Shown piece by piece: positions 7,741 to 17,205 of a DNA stretch of 35,429 nt. This DNA comes from Candidatus Nitrosopumilus sp. (GTDB taxonomy: Archaea > Thermoproteota > Nitrososphaeria > Nitrososphaerales > Nitrosopumilaceae), in the NCBI GenBank assembly GCA_013043295.1, contig JABDOO010000018.1, positions 1-35,429 of the forward strand, written 5' to 3'. How positions within the stretch are numbered: the stretch's first letter is position 1; every line of letters starts with the position of its first letter. The position numbers were made by a program, and so were the translations under genes. The notes under the pieces were generated by a model. The model worked only from the letters and a program-made list of their open reading frames with translations, made no database searches and was not told the origin of the DNA.

Positions 7741-7959
7741 TTATTTGTAGAAATCAGGCTCTTGATCTCTTTTTTGTTTTGGAAGATCTTCCATTACTGC
7801 TTGAACAACTTCGTTGTGATTGTATGTTAGATGTCTGAGAAACTTTGCAGATTCATCTGCTCTAGTTTTATCATCAGCAAATAACATTTCAGGACTGCTC
7901 AACTCGGTCATCATTGTATTGCATTCTTTACAGGGTTCAAAGTCAAGATAGAGTTTCAT
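7741..7959 (-). CDS. Small protein with CxxC and His-x3-His motif
   Basis: This 72-residue protein has a CKEC pair at residues 10-13 and HLTYNH near residues 43-48, which could together form a zinc site. The rest is charged and helical. I do not recognise a family. The ATG lies 35 bases after the cdc48 stop on the same strand with no clear promoter between, so it may be the last gene of the hsp20-cdc48 operon. Confidence 0.55.
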   Translation of the reverse strand: MKLYLDFEPCKECNTMMTELSSPEMLFADDKTRADESAKFLRHLTYNHNEVVQAVMEDLPKQKRDQEPDFYK

Positions 7960-7994
7960 TATTGTACGTCATTTTCCTTAGTATTTAGACTATT

Positions 7995-10130
7995 TTATGG
8001 ATTAGGGATTGGTGCCTCTTTCTTTCTAGGTTTTACCTTATCCACAGCATCAATTAGATCCTGTTGGCTAATCTTGATCTCCTTAAAGTTCTTTGATTTG
8101 CCTCCAACGTATCTTTTCAAAGCCGCTATTGCAGCTCGGTTTGTGACTGCTGCAATTTCTGCACCACTGAAATCATCAGTTAATTTTACAATTTCTGAAA
8201 TTTTTACATCACTTCCTAGTGGCTTAGTCTTTGTATGAATTTCAAAGATATGCTGTCTTCCTTTTTCATCTGGATTTGGAACTTTGATTATTCTATCGAA
8301 TCTTCCTGGTCTAAGGAGAGCCTCATCTACAATATCCAATCTATTTGTAGCACCAATTATCAATACATTGTGAAGTTCTTCTAGTCCATCAATCTCTGTT
8401 AATATTTGCGAAACAACATTTTCTGTAACGTGAGATTCAGAACCACCGCTGCCTCTTCTTGGAACAAGTGCATCAACCTCATCTAAGAAAATAATACATG
8501 GTGCTGCTTGACGTGCTTTCCTAAAGATTTCTCTGACTCCTTTTTCAGATTCTCCAACCCATTTAGAAAGTAATTCAGGGCCTTTAATGCTAATGAAATT
8601 TGACTCGGTCATTTTTGCAAGGGCCTTTGCTATCAATGTCTTTCCAGTACCAGGAGGACCATGAAGTAGAATTCCTTTGGGAGTTTCTACATCTACATAA
8701 TCATAAGCATCTTTGTATTTTATTGGCCATTCAACAGCTTCTTTTAGTTCTGCTTTTAATTCATCCAAGCCACCTACATCATCCCAACTTACATTTGGAA
8801 TTTGTACTTGAACTTCTCTAAGCGCACTTGGCCCAACTTCTTTTAGTGCATCTCTAAAATCTTCACTGGTAATTTTTATTTTCTGAAGAATTTCTGATGA
8901 GACTTTTTCTTCATCAAGATCAATTTCAGGTAGAATTCTTCGAAGTGATCTCATTGCAGCTTCTTTGGACAATACTTCTAAATCGGCACCAACAAATCCA
9001 TGTGTAGTTTTTGAGATTTGTTTTAGATCTACTTTTTCATCAATTGGCATACCACGAGTATGAATTGAGAGTATGTCAAATCTTCCTTCATCATCAGGAA
9101 TTCCAATTTCAATTTCTCTATCTAGTCTACCTGGTCTCCTTAGTGCAGGATCAATTGAGTCTGGTCTATTTGTTGCTGCAATTACTACAACTTTACCTCT
9201 AGACTTCATTCCATCCATTAGAGTTAGTAATTGTGAAACAATTCTTTTCTCTAGTTCACCAGATACCTCATCTCTTTTTGGGGCAATAGAATCAATTTCA
9301 TCTATGAAAATTATGCTTGGGGCATTTTCTTCAGCTTGATTAAAAATTTCTCTAATTCTTTCTTCACTCTCTCCATAATGCTTGCCCATTATTTCAGGAC
9401 CACTAAGGGAGATAAAGTGGGCATTTGTTTCTCCAGCTACTGCTTTTGCAAGTAATGTTTTACCAGTTCCAGGTGGGCCATACAATAGCACTCCTTTTGG
9501 TGCTTCCACGCCTATTTTATCAAATAATTCAGGATGTCTCATTGGTAATTCAACCATTTCACGAATCTTTTGAACTTCGTTTTTTAGACCTCCAAGTTCG
9601 TCATATGTAATTCTTGGAACAGATGTATCTACTGCTTTGGTAAGTGTTCCAAGTTTGAAAATTGTATTTTCTGTAACTAAAACTGGTTTTGATGGTTTTG
9701 TACTTGTAACAATAAACTGAACCCTTCCTCCCATCTGAGTGTTTAGAGACACAGAATCTCCAGTAGTAAATACATGATTAAGATAGTTGTATGTCATGTA
9801 TTCTTGTAATCCTTCTGCTGCAATCTTTTCAGTTGGAGATAAAACAATTTGTTCTGCATTTACAGCTTCTACTGATTTTAATGAAATTTTGTCACCAATT
9901 CCAGCTCCAATATTTTGTCTTGTCATTCCATCTATTTTGATAATACCAGAACCATATTCTTCAGGGGTACCTGGCCAAAGTTTTACATGAGATTTTTTAT
10001 TATAAGTTAGTTCTAGTATTTGTCCTGTATTCCATTTTTGTTCCTCAATAATTTTAGGATCAACTATAGCTCTACCTCTTCCCACATGTTGTTGTGGACT
10101 TTCTTCAATTCTTAAAATAATTTCAGTCAT
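7995..10130 (-). CDS. Cdc48/VCP-type AAA+ ATPase
   Basis: The 711-residue protein unfolds or segregates protein complexes using ATP. The Cdc48 N domain (double-psi barrel, [11 protein letters not shown]) covers about 1-165. The D1 ATPase has Walker A GPPGTGKT at 218-225 and Walker B IIFIDEID at 273-280. The D2 ATPase has Walker A at 491-498 and Walker B IIFLDEVD at 546-553. Both modules keep second-region-of-homology arginines ([16 protein letters not shown]). The C-terminus ends EAPIPNP, without the HbYX motif that docks ATPases onto the proteasome. The gene is 28 bases downstream of hsp20, which points to joint expression for protein quality control. Confidence 0.96.
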   Translation of the reverse strand: MTEIILRIEESPQQHVGRGRAIVDPKIIEEQKWNTGQILELTYNKKSHVKLWPGTPEEYGSGIIKIDGMTRQNIGAGIGDKISLKSVEAVNAEQIVLSPTEKIAAEGLQEYMTYNYLNHVFTTGDSVSLNTQMGGRVQFIVTSTKPSKPVLVTENTIFKLGTLTKAVDTSVPRITYDELGGLKNEVQKIREMVELPMRHPELFDKIGVEAPKGVLLYGPPGTGKTLLAKAVAGETNAHFISLSGPEIMGKHYGESEERIREIFNQAEENAPSIIFIDEIDSIAPKRDEVSGELEKRIVSQLLTLMDGMKSRGKVVVIAATNRPDSIDPALRRPGRLDREIEIGIPDDEGRFDILSIHTRGMPIDEKVDLKQISKTTHGFVGADLEVLSKEAAMRSLRRILPEIDLDEEKVSSEILQKIKITSEDFRDALKEVGPSALREVQVQIPNVSWDDVGGLDELKAELKEAVEWPIKYKDAYDYVDVETPKGILLHGPPGTGKTLIAKALAKMTESNFISIKGPELLSKWVGESEKGVREIFRKARQAAPCIIFLDEVDALVPRRGSGGSESHVTENVVSQILTEIDGLEELHNVLIIGATNRLDIVDEALLRPGRFDRIIKVPNPDEKGRQHIFEIHTKTKPLGSDVKISEIVKLTDDFSGAEIAAVTNRAAIAALKRYVGGKSKNFKEIKISQQDLIDAVDKVKPRKKEAPIPNP

Positions 10131-10158
10131 ATTATCACCTCAAAAATTAACGAGGGGT

Positions 10159-10665
10159 TTATTCAACCTCCACCGTTTTGCCTTTTGGTTTTTCCTCTTC
10201 AACTAATTTGAAGATGATCTGCAAAACCCCATTTTTGTAAGAAGCCTTTACAGAGTCCTCATCAACTTTATGTTGGACAGGAACTTTTGCATGATATTTT
10301 TTATCACCATGCTCTGCTGAAAGATCAACAGTTTTGTTTTCAACAACAATTTTGACATCAGACTTTTCAACTCCTGGCATCTCAGCTATGAGTTTTAGTA
10401 CTTTTTCCTTTTCATCAACAATTGTGTCTACTAATGGTTCTCGTGTTTCAGAAGTTGGTAGGATGCCTGGTTTGACATTTCCATATTCCTTTACAACTGG
10501 TTTTCCATCAGGACCAACGGTCATTGTATATCCATAGTAGTATGGGCCAGTTTCAGAACCATTTCCTTTGAATTCCTCAAAAATGTCATCTATGTTGAAA
10601 AAAGAGTTTGACATTCGCTTGAAGATTCTATCAAATTCGCTATCAAAGAACATTGTCATATTCAC
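10159..10665 (-). CDS. hsp20: Small heat-shock protein, Hsp20/alpha-crystallin family
   Basis: The 168-residue ATP-independent holdase has an N-terminal arm rich in Phe (residues 1-35, FFDSEFDRIFKRMSNSFFNIDDIF). A roughly 35-residue Gly/Pro/Tyr-rich linker follows, then an alpha-crystallin domain at about 75-155 (GVEKSDVKIVVENKTVDLSAEH, YKNGVLQIIFKL). The C-terminal tail VEVE resembles the I/V-x-I/V anchor used for oligomer assembly. It is the first gene of an operon with cdc48. Its promoter has a strong BRE/TATA element and a palindrome, so heat or stress regulation is likely. Confidence 0.92.
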   Translation of the reverse strand: MNMTMFFDSEFDRIFKRMSNSFFNIDDIFEEFKGNGSETGPYYYGYTMTVGPDGKPVVKEYGNVKPGILPTSETREPLVDTIVDEKEKVLKLIAEMPGVEKSDVKIVVENKTVDLSAEHGDKKYHAKVPVQHKVDEDSVKASYKNGVLQIIFKLVEEEKPKGKTVEVE

Positions 10666-10672
10666 CTATAGT

Positions 10673-10703
10673 ATGTAATACCTATTACATTATATAAAGT
10701 TTA
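10673..10703 (-). promoter_or_regulatory. hsp20-cdc48 promoter with palindromic operator candidate
   Basis: On the minus strand AAACTTTATATA (10692-10703) is a near-ideal BRE/TATA element, with its TATA centre about 30 bases before the hsp20 ATG. Directly downstream, at 10673-10690, is the perfect inverted repeat ATGTAAT-ACCT-ATTACAT. It lies between the TATA box and the expected transcription start, where a bound repressor would block polymerase recruitment. The regulator is not identified. Confidence 0.6.
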
Positions 10704-10763
10704 TTGATATTTCTTCGAATATTTACATAATCCTATTATAACTGACAAAATATAATAATTTTT

Positions 10764-11429
10764 ATGAGGAATTCAAGCGTATCAATTCCTGAAGTTGTAA
10801 GGGAAATAATTACCAGAAATCGTTCGGTTTATGACTGTATGAAAATGGATTTGATAAACTATACAGCCCTTGCCGTTAAGATTCAACCAGAGATTGAAAA
10901 AATTCTTGGAAATCCGGTAAATCTAAACACTGTAGTGGTTGCAATTAAGAGATATTCTGATTCGTTTGAGATTAAAGACGAGGTTAAAGAAGAATCAGTT
11001 TTGAAAAATGCAAGATTGGCTTTGACTGATGGAATAATGGATGTCAAGTTTTCAGTAAAGGATTCCAACGAAATGGATCCCATGGTAATTTTAGATAAAT
11101 TCTCCAAGGTAACTAACAATTATGAATTTTTTAGATTGTCTGATTCGTTTAGATTTCTTGCTGAAGATATGGATGATATTAGACAGATTTTCAATAAATT
11201 TTCGTCAAATGAAGATATGTTTAGTACGGGTCTTGCAAAAATTAGAATTTCAATTCCAAACTCTCAAAATCAATCTGATGTAGTATCCTATGTTGCTGAA
11301 GTTTTGCATGCAAATGGGATAGAACTGGTAAATGCATTTTTCAGTCATGAAAGCATTACAATTATTCTAAATGAAAGGGATTCATCTAGAGCCTATGATA
11401 TTCTACATTCAGACATAATGAGAACCTAA
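10764..11429 (+). CDS. ACT-domain protein, putative regulator
   Basis: The 221-residue cytosolic protein begins with a helical segment (residues 5-70, IPEVVREIITRN...INYTALAVKIQPEIEKILG) that resembles a winged-helix module. The C-terminal part (about 155-221, AKIRISIPNSQNQSDVVSYV...GIELVNAFFSHESITIILNE) has the beta-alpha-beta pattern of an aspartate-kinase-type ACT domain. A weaker copy may lie at about 85-150. No catalytic motif is visible, so ligand-responsive regulation is the likely role. A TATA-like TATTATAAC at 10734-10742 is about 26 bases before the ATG. The gene is divergent from hsp20. Confidence 0.65.
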   Translation: MRNSSVSIPEVVREIITRNRSVYDCMKMDLINYTALAVKIQPEIEKILGNPVNLNTVVVAIKRYSDSFEIKDEVKEESVLKNARLALTDGIMDVKFSVKDSNEMDPMVILDKFSKVTNNYEFFRLSDSFRFLAEDMDDIRQIFNKFSSNEDMFSTGLAKIRISIPNSQNQSDVVSYVAEVLHANGIELVNAFFSHESITIILNERDSSRAYDILHSDIMRT

Positions 11430-11472
11430 GGAATTAGTGAAAAAATTCTGATAGCATATATTCACCCAATTT

Positions 11473-12846
11473 GTGGGAAGAACACAATTGGCAAGAAATA
11501 AGAAAAAAATTCTGATTCTAGGAGGAGGTTTTGCTGGAGTAGAGTGTGCAAAACAGTTAGAGTCAGAGTTTGGTAAGGATCCTGAAATTGAACTGGTTAT
11601 GGTTAGTGAGGATAATTTTTTATTATTTACACCAATGTTGCCGCAAGTAGCATCTGGCATGATTGAAACTAGACATATTGTTTTACCAATTAGGACTATT
11701 TGTAAAAAGACAAAGTTCTATGAAGGAAGAATCAAAAATATTGATCCCTATGGAAAACTTGTAACATTATGGGGAACAGGAGATAAAAGAAGTATTTCAA
11801 TCCATTATGATTTTTTGGTTGTTGCACTTGGCAGTGAAACAAATTTTTTCGGAATGGCAGACGTAGAAAAAAATGCCTACACAATGAAGACACTCAATGA
11901 TGCTGTAATGTTAAGAAATAGAGTTATCGACATGCTTGAGCAAGCAGAAAATGAAACCAACCCGATTCTTAGAAAAAGCTTTCTGAATTTTGTAGTAGTT
12001 GGAGGGGGTTTTGCAGGGATTGAAACTGCTGGAGAATTAATGGATCTTCTTCTGGATGCAAGAAAACATTACCCAACAATCCAGATAGAAGATCTAAAAG
12101 TGGTTGTACTAGAAGCGTTGGGAATGATTTTGCCAGGATTTAATCAAAAATTAGCCGACTTTGCAAAAGATAAGATGGTAGAAAGAGGAATCGACATTAG
12201 ATTAAAAACAGCTGTAACTAGTTTTGATGGAAATGAAGTAACAACAAAATCCTTAGATGAGAATCCAAGAGATTCTATCGATACATCTCAAGTTGATTCA
12301 ATAGTTACAAAGACATTGATTTGGACTGCTGGTGTTACTCCAGTTAATACAATTAAGAGATCTATGTTCAAGACAGAGAAGGGAAAAGTTCTAGTAAATG
12401 ATTACTTGGAAGTTTCAGACTTTCCAGGAGTGTTTGCAATTGGTGATTGCGCATTGCATATAGATCCCAAAACACAAAGACCCTTACCTCCAACTGCTCA
12501 AATAGCCGAAGCTCAAGCAAAGATTGCTGCTAAAAATCTAATATCATTAATTAAAAATTCTAAAAAAGAAAAATTTGTATATCATTCAAAGGGCCAGATG
12601 GCAATTATTGGTAAAAGATCAGGTATTGCAACATTTTTGGGAATGAATATTTCTGGTTTCTGGGCATGGGTGATTTGGAGAAACGTCTATCTTTCAAAGA
12701 TAAATACATTTGATAAAAAAACTCGTGTATTTTTAGATTGGGCAATTGACTTGTTCTTTGATAGAGATATTTCAAGATTAAAACTAATGAAACGTGAAAC
12801 TGAGAAAGAATACAAACTGCTTGATGAAGTAGATGATGTTTGGTAA
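11473..12846 (+). CDS. Type II NADH:quinone oxidoreductase-like flavoprotein
   Basis: The 457-residue protein has two Rossmann motifs: GGGFAGVE near residue 17 for FAD and VVGGGFAGIETAGEL near 176 for NAD(P)H. The AIGDCA motif near residue 323 contacts FAD. The C-terminal 100 residues include an amphipathic, Trp-rich helix (SGFWAWVIWRNVYLSKI) typical of the peripheral membrane anchor of NDH-2 enzymes. It would oxidise NADH and reduce quinone without pumping protons. The sulfide:quinone reductase cysteine motif is not evident here. The start is GTG, 43 bases after the ACT-domain gene, so cotranscription is possible. Confidence 0.85.
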   Translation: MGRTQLARNKKKILILGGGFAGVECAKQLESEFGKDPEIELVMVSEDNFLLFTPMLPQVASGMIETRHIVLPIRTICKKTKFYEGRIKNIDPYGKLVTLWGTGDKRSISIHYDFLVVALGSETNFFGMADVEKNAYTMKTLNDAVMLRNRVIDMLEQAENETNPILRKSFLNFVVVGGGFAGIETAGELMDLLLDARKHYPTIQIEDLKVVVLEALGMILPGFNQKLADFAKDKMVERGIDIRLKTAVTSFDGNEVTTKSLDENPRDSIDTSQVDSIVTKTLIWTAGVTPVNTIKRSMFKTEKGKVLVNDYLEVSDFPGVFAIGDCALHIDPKTQRPLPPTAQIAEAQAKIAAKNLISLIKNSKKEKFVYHSKGQMAIIGKRSGIATFLGMNISGFWAWVIWRNVYLSKINTFDKKTRVFLDWAIDLFFDRDISRLKLMKRETEKEYKLLDEVDDVW

Positions 12847-12851
12847 AAAAA

Positions 12852-14387
12852 TTATTTTCTAATTTTATAAATAATTATTGCTGGTGCAGCAAAATACATT
12901 CCAACATTCATCAAAATTATTCCAATTCCATAAGATAGCATTTCTTCTTCAGAATTAATGTCAACATAATTTAGAATTGACAATGATGAGAGCATTGGAG
13001 TTATTGATAATTTTACAACTTCTTTGAATAATGGATGTTCACGTTCTAAATTAGCAATAGTTGGTGAAAATGAATAGTAGATTTGATTGAATCCAGTCAT
13101 AAATGCAGTTCCAGACTCTGTTGATAAGATAGTATTATCTCGTAGTTCTCTGAGTTGCTGAACCTGTGGTGCAAGTTCAGAGCCAAATGTGGCAGTAGCG
13201 ATTAAACAGCCACCAACTTCGGAAGGAATTTCATCTGAAGTAGATTCAGGAGTTATTATTGAAAAGGACTCTACAGTGTCATCAAATCTTGGAAGTTGAG
13301 AATCAAAGTCATCAACACCGTTACTATATGCAAGAGTGTAAAATTTTTCTTTATCGTAAATCATTATTTCTTTGAATTGAACATTGTATAATTCCCCATC
13401 AGAAGAAAACAATCCTTCAGCTTCAGTAACATATGCATCATAACCATTGATTGTCATCTTTTTTTGTGAGCTGACAATTAATTCTCCAGATTCTATAACT
13501 GGTTTGATCGTTTCTAATTTTTCAGAAATAAGTTCATCTAATGTTCTTTGATTAGTTTCTTGAACGGTTAAAGAAATAACTGGATTCATAATTCCTGTTT
13601 TAGGACCTACTGCTACAACATCTGGTGAATTTGGTTGAGAATCATCACGTTCTTGTAATAGCCAACCTTCAGGCACACTTAGACTAATTTCATTCTCTGT
13701 ACTTTGATATTTTTGGTTACCTGATGATGGAGTAAGAGGAGTGTTTTGAGTTCGTTCAGGTTCTTGTAAATCAATAACATTTGGAATTTCTGAAATACTA
13801 ACAACAGTGGCTTTTGTGATTCGTACTTTTTCTGGATCTAATGGATTATCTCTGTCACCAGTTTCTACTGCTGCAATCTTATCAAGGGTTTCAAAACTTT
13901 CTTCAGTAATTATTCTACCAAATACAGTATATTGTTCATCAAGAAAATTAGAATCTTGGTGAACTATGAAAAATTGGGAACCTCCGCTGTTTGGATCAGC
14001 TGATCTTGCCATGGATACAATTCCACGATTGTGTTTGATTGTGTTAAACTCAGCATCTACAGAAGTAGATGGACCACCTGTTCCCCATGTACTAGGATCA
14101 CCATCAATTGTGTTTGGATCCCCTCCTTGAATCATAAATCCTGGAATGATTCTATGAAATAGAACACCCTCATAAAATCCAGATGTGGATAATTTTATGA
14201 AATTTTCAACATGTTTTGGTGCATCATTTGGAAAAAATCCAATAACAATTTCTCCAGAAGTGGTTTCCAAAATTACTACCGGATCAATGATGTTAATGTG
14301 ATTAAATTCAACTGTTTGTGCAAATGAATAACTTCCAAAAGACACAACAAATAAAGAAAATATCACAACTAGAGGAATTTTATTCAA
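12852..14387 (-). CDS. Exported cyclophilin with PsbP-like middle region and CFI-box C-terminus
   Basis: The 511-residue protein starts with a signal peptide (1-24). A complete cyclophilin peptidyl-prolyl isomerase domain spans about 35-198; active-site residues are visible as Arg79, Phe84 and Gln87 (FHRIIPGFMIQGGDP), RGIVSMARS at 121-129 and SQFFIVHQ at 137-144. A second domain at about 225-378 (ISLSVPEGWLL... YNVQFKEIMIYDKEKFYTLAYS) resembles PsbP-like folds. Residues 394-421 carry a CFI-box-like motif (CLIATATFGSELAPQV, then LRELRD). A C-terminal hydrophobic helix (about 485-507) ends in KIRK. The likely role is folding of exported proteins. The TTG start has a TATA-like element about 25 bases upstream. 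Confidence 0.85.
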   Translation of the reverse strand: MNKIPLVVIFSLFVVSFGSYSFAQTVEFNHINIIDPVVILETTSGEIVIGFFPNDAPKHVENFIKLSTSGFYEGVLFHRIIPGFMIQGGDPNTIDGDPSTWGTGGPSTSVDAEFNTIKHNRGIVSMARSADPNSGGSQFFIVHQDSNFLDEQYTVFGRIITEESFETLDKIAAVETGDRDNPLDPEKVRITKATVVSISEIPNVIDLQEPERTQNTPLTPSSGNQKYQSTENEISLSVPEGWLLQERDDSQPNSPDVVAVGPKTGIMNPVISLTVQETNQRTLDELISEKLETIKPVIESGELIVSSQKKMTINGYDAYVTEAEGLFSSDGELYNVQFKEIMIYDKEKFYTLAYSNGVDDFDSQLPRFDDTVESFSIITPESTSDEIPSEVGGCLIATATFGSELAPQVQQLRELRDNTILSTESGTAFMTGFNQIYYSFSPTIANLEREHPLFKEVVKLSITPMLSSLSILNYVDINSEEEMLSYGIGIILMNVGMYFAAPAIIIYKIRK

Positions 14388-14460
14388 TAATTTTTCTCAA
14401 TATGACTTCCTTAAAAGCTAATTGTATTAGTTTTTAACAAAGTCCATTAAATCAACGGAT

Positions 14461-14952
14461 ATGCAACCTGATGAAAAGATTCAGGCACATTTAGTTTCAG
14501 TGTGGAGGGAATCAAAAAAATTCTTTTCAATTGGTGGAAAAGAAGGGATGTTGGTACTTACTGACAAACATTTGATGTTTATTCATAAAACAGAATCAAA
14601 GATGAATTGGTGGAAAGCCATAACTCAAAGACAGGTAATTAATTTCATAAAATCAAAAAATACAATGATTCTTCATGATGGATATAACGAGGAAGATTTG
14701 ATGAATGATTGTGAAGACGATAGAAATGTAGAATTGTCTTTTGATGATATCTCCAGTATTAGTTTTACAGAAAAGGATTGGGGAAGCTCCTTACAATTGG
14801 AATATCAAAAAGATGGAAAAGATGAGAAATTTCAGTATTCAATAGCACAAGATTGGGTAAAATATCCGGTAAAAGAGCCTACTAAATACATGAAAGTGGA
14901 TTGGAAGCCTTTTGTGCAATATATTAAAGACAGGCAAAACTTTACGAAGTAA
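14461..14952 (+). CDS. Hypothetical protein with a PH/GRAM-like N-terminal pattern
   Basis: The 163-residue cytosolic protein starts LVSVWRESKKFFSIGGKEGMLVLTDKHLMFIHK, a pattern seen in bacterial PH-like and GRAM domains. Later strands (VELSFDDISSISFTEKDWGSSLQLEYQKDGKDEKFQYS) fit the same beta-barrel. No catalytic residues are evident. Its stop is 2 bases before the TTG start of cbiE, so the two are cotranscribed. A direct role in cobalamin synthesis is not shown. Confidence 0.65.
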   Translation: MQPDEKIQAHLVSVWRESKKFFSIGGKEGMLVLTDKHLMFIHKTESKMNWWKAITQRQVINFIKSKNTMILHDGYNEEDLMNDCEDDRNVELSFDDISSISFTEKDWGSSLQLEYQKDGKDEKFQYSIAQDWVKYPVKEPTKYMKVDWKPFVQYIKDRQNFTK

Positions 14953-14954
14953 AA

Positions 14955-15671
14955 TTGGGAAAAGTTTTCGCTGTAGGAGTTGGACCGGGATCTCCAAAAT
15001 ATGTAACAGATATTGTAAAGGATATAATTCAAAATTGTGATATTGTGATTGGTTACAAATACACCCTAAAAACAATAGAAGATTTGATCCAAGGAAAAGA
15101 GATCTATGAAATCACCATGAATGATCAAGAAGAATCTTATCAAAAAATTCTTCCTAAGCTTGGTGAAAGAACTTTGGTAATTCCATTTACTGGAGATGTA
15201 AATTTTTCAGAATCAGAAGTTGTAGATAGATTAATTGAAATCTTTGGAGAGGTTGAAATTATTCCAGGCATAAGTTCAATTCAGGTAGCTGCATCAAGAG
15301 CAAAGGTCCCTTTGGATAAATCCAAAGTAATCACCATGCATGTTACAACTCCAATTGAAGATAAAAAATTGGAATTACAAAAAGCGTTGATTGATGGTTT
15401 TAGTGTGATTTTGGTTCCAAGACCTTGGCCAAAACAACCAGACAAACATTTCATGCCATCTGAAATAGCAATCTACCTTAGGGAGCATAATTTTGACACT
15501 GAAAACATCAAAGTACATGTTTTTGAGGCCATTACTACTGATAATGAGACTAGTTTTGTTGGAACTGTGAAAGATTTGGAAGGAAAAGAATTTTCTGATT
15601 TGTCTGTTATGGTGTTTAATCAGACTAGTTTAGATTCATACATGAATTATAGATGGCAGTGGGAAAATTAA
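14955..15671 (+). CDS. cbiE: Cobalt-precorrin-7 (C5)-methyltransferase CbiE-like
   Basis: This 238-residue SAM-dependent tetrapyrrole methylase has the N-terminal SAM-binding loop VGVGPGSPKYVTD and the second conserved region ILPKLGERTLVIPFTGDVNFSES. A third motif is IIPGISSIQVAASRAKVPLD. The length and the GPGSP..VT start fit CbiE (C5 methylation in the anaerobic cobalamin route). Related methylases such as CbiF or CbiH cannot be excluded without alignment. The start is TTG, 2 bases after the preceding gene. The 3' end overlaps the convergent gene by 4 bases. Confidence 0.8.
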   Translation: MGKVFAVGVGPGSPKYVTDIVKDIIQNCDIVIGYKYTLKTIEDLIQGKEIYEITMNDQEESYQKILPKLGERTLVIPFTGDVNFSESEVVDRLIEIFGEVEIIPGISSIQVAASRAKVPLDKSKVITMHVTTPIEDKKLELQKALIDGFSVILVPRPWPKQPDKHFMPSEIAIYLREHNFDTENIKVHVFEAITTDNETSFVGTVKDLEGKEFSDLSVMVFNQTSLDSYMNYRWQWEN

Positions 15672-16543
15672 TTTCCCAGATTTTGACCTTTTCCTAAGAT
15701 TGTATTATCAACAGTTGGGAATACATATGCTACAATTCTCATCCATGGATAATCTGGATCATACAATCTGTAAAACCCTGCATCCTCAAATGTAATATTA
15801 GTTGAACCTCCTACTGCAATCTCACCAGTTGAGATTTTTCCATCTGGAGTAAATGGAATGTAACGATCATTGTTTTCTTTTCCACTGATAAGATTATGAG
15901 TTACTATATCATTATTGATTATTGTGATTGTTGTTCCAGGTTGAACAGAAATTCTATCTTTTGAGAAATATTTAATGCTGCCAGATTCAATATAGCTCCC
16001 TGCACCTCCTTGTGAAGAGGAACCTTTCTGAATATGGACTTTGATGGTTTCCGGTTCCTCAGTTGTAGTCTGAGTGATTTTTGATAGTGTTGATAGTTTT
16101 ACAGTGTAAATTATTTTATAAGTCTCATCTGGTGTTGTAATCCTTCCTGTAAAACCATAAACTGATGCATCTTTACTTTGATCAACTAGTCTTCCGAAAA
16201 AACTAATTGAAGAATCAAAACCGTTTGAACTTTCAATATTTCCATTAATTCTAATATATTTTCCTTCACGCAAAAATTTACCGTCTAAATTAGAAATAAT
16301 AAATTCTTCAGAATCCAGTGTAACAAAGCCATCCTCAATCATAAAATTTATTGTACTTCCAAGCTGATTTTTTGAAGTCAAACCTAAATCAATTTCAGAA
16401 ATTTTTATTGTTTCTTCGGTCACAGCAAACCCTGAACCCTCTAAAAGAAATGCTTGATTCTCAGAAACTTCTGCAAAGGATTCATTGATAAAATATCCTG
16501 ATGAAACAACTAGCAAAGATAGCAACAATATAGCCAGTTTCAT
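15668..16543 (-). CDS. Exported protein with a degenerate cupredoxin-like C-terminal domain
   Basis: The 291-residue protein has a signal peptide (1-24) and a beta-rich N-terminal region (about 30-155) of unknown family. A cupredoxin-like domain lies at about 165-275: QPGTTITIINNDIVTHNLISG, then EIAVGGSTNITFEDAGFYRLYDPDYPWMRIV. His216 and Met268 stand where type 1 copper ligands are expected. The second His of HPWM is replaced by Tyr265, and the protein has no cysteine at all, so the usual blue-copper site cannot form. Thaumarchaea use many plastocyanin-like proteins for electron transfer; this one is more likely structural or a different metal binder. Confidence 0.75.
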   Translation of the reverse strand: MKLAILLLSLLVVSSGYFINESFAEVSENQAFLLEGSGFAVTEETIKISEIDLGLTSKNQLGSTINFMIEDGFVTLDSEEFIISNLDGKFLREGKYIRINGNIESSNGFDSSISFFGRLVDQSKDASVYGFTGRITTPDETYKIIYTVKLSTLSKITQTTTEEPETIKVHIQKGSSSQGGAGSYIESGSIKYFSKDRISVQPGTTITIINNDIVTHNLISGKENNDRYIPFTPDGKISTGEIAVGGSTNITFEDAGFYRLYDPDYPWMRIVAYVFPTVDNTILGKGQNLGN

Positions 16544-16619
16544 GATTAAATTATCATAAAATCTGGCTTATAGTTTGCTGCTAAATTATTTTAGACTGAT
16601 TAGGCAAATCAAGGGGAAA

Positions 16620-17180
16620 CTAGAATCCAGGCATATCCATGAACCCTTGTTCTTGGGCCATCTCAATCATGTAAAACTCAAGATATCCTCCAGCTAAAAG
16701 AAGTCCAACCACAATTCCAATTTCAATAATTGTAGGTTTGACAAATTGTTTCAAATCAATTTTTTTTACCACTGCTCTAATCAAGATAAAACTCCTAGAA
16801 ATGCCAAAAGAGTAAGCAGTAATTTCCATTAATCCAAAAGGAGATAAGAATAGAATAGTTAGTGGATGAATTTCACCAATTTGAGGAGCAGAAACTACTA
16901 TTGCTGCAAAAGCAAATCCAGTAGACCATGCTGAGAACAGACCCCAGGCAACACCAAATCCAGGTACAAACATTGGTAATGCAAGAGTAAGATTGTGTGT
17001 AAAGATTCCAAAGGCATCAATATCTAAAACTAGTTCTTCAAATTCTGACATGAAGAGATTTGCTTCCTCTACACTGACAGTTGACATTGAACCTAATTGG
17101 AATGCAGTTGTAAAAAGACCTAGAAAAACAAAGAATGTGATTATTCTGATTTTATTCACAATGCCATACCTTACAAACAA
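16620..17180 (-). CDS. SpoIIM/DUF95-family integral membrane protein
   Basis: The 186-residue protein has about five hydrophobic segments. The core IFTHNLTLALPMFVPGFGVAWGLFSAWSTGFAF followed by HPLTILFLSPFGLMEITAYSFG matches the SpoIIM (stage II sporulation protein M) family pattern, with the conserved His-Asn and the later Glu. Archaea do not sporulate and the family's role there is unknown. The start is TTG at 17180, about 31 bases from the shared palindromic TATA element; GTG at 17159 (giving MNKIRIITFF) is an alternative. Confidence 0.75.
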   Translation of the reverse strand: MFVRYGIVNKIRIITFFVFLGLFTTAFQLGSMSTVSVEEANLFMSEFEELVLDIDAFGIFTHNLTLALPMFVPGFGVAWGLFSAWSTGFAFAAIVVSAPQIGEIHPLTILFLSPFGLMEITAYSFGISRSFILIRAVVKKIDLKQFVKPTIIEIGIVVGLLLAGGYLEFYMIEMAQEQGFMDMPGF

Positions 17181-17205
17181 TATTTGAGGGTTGGTGTAGG
17201 GCAGA

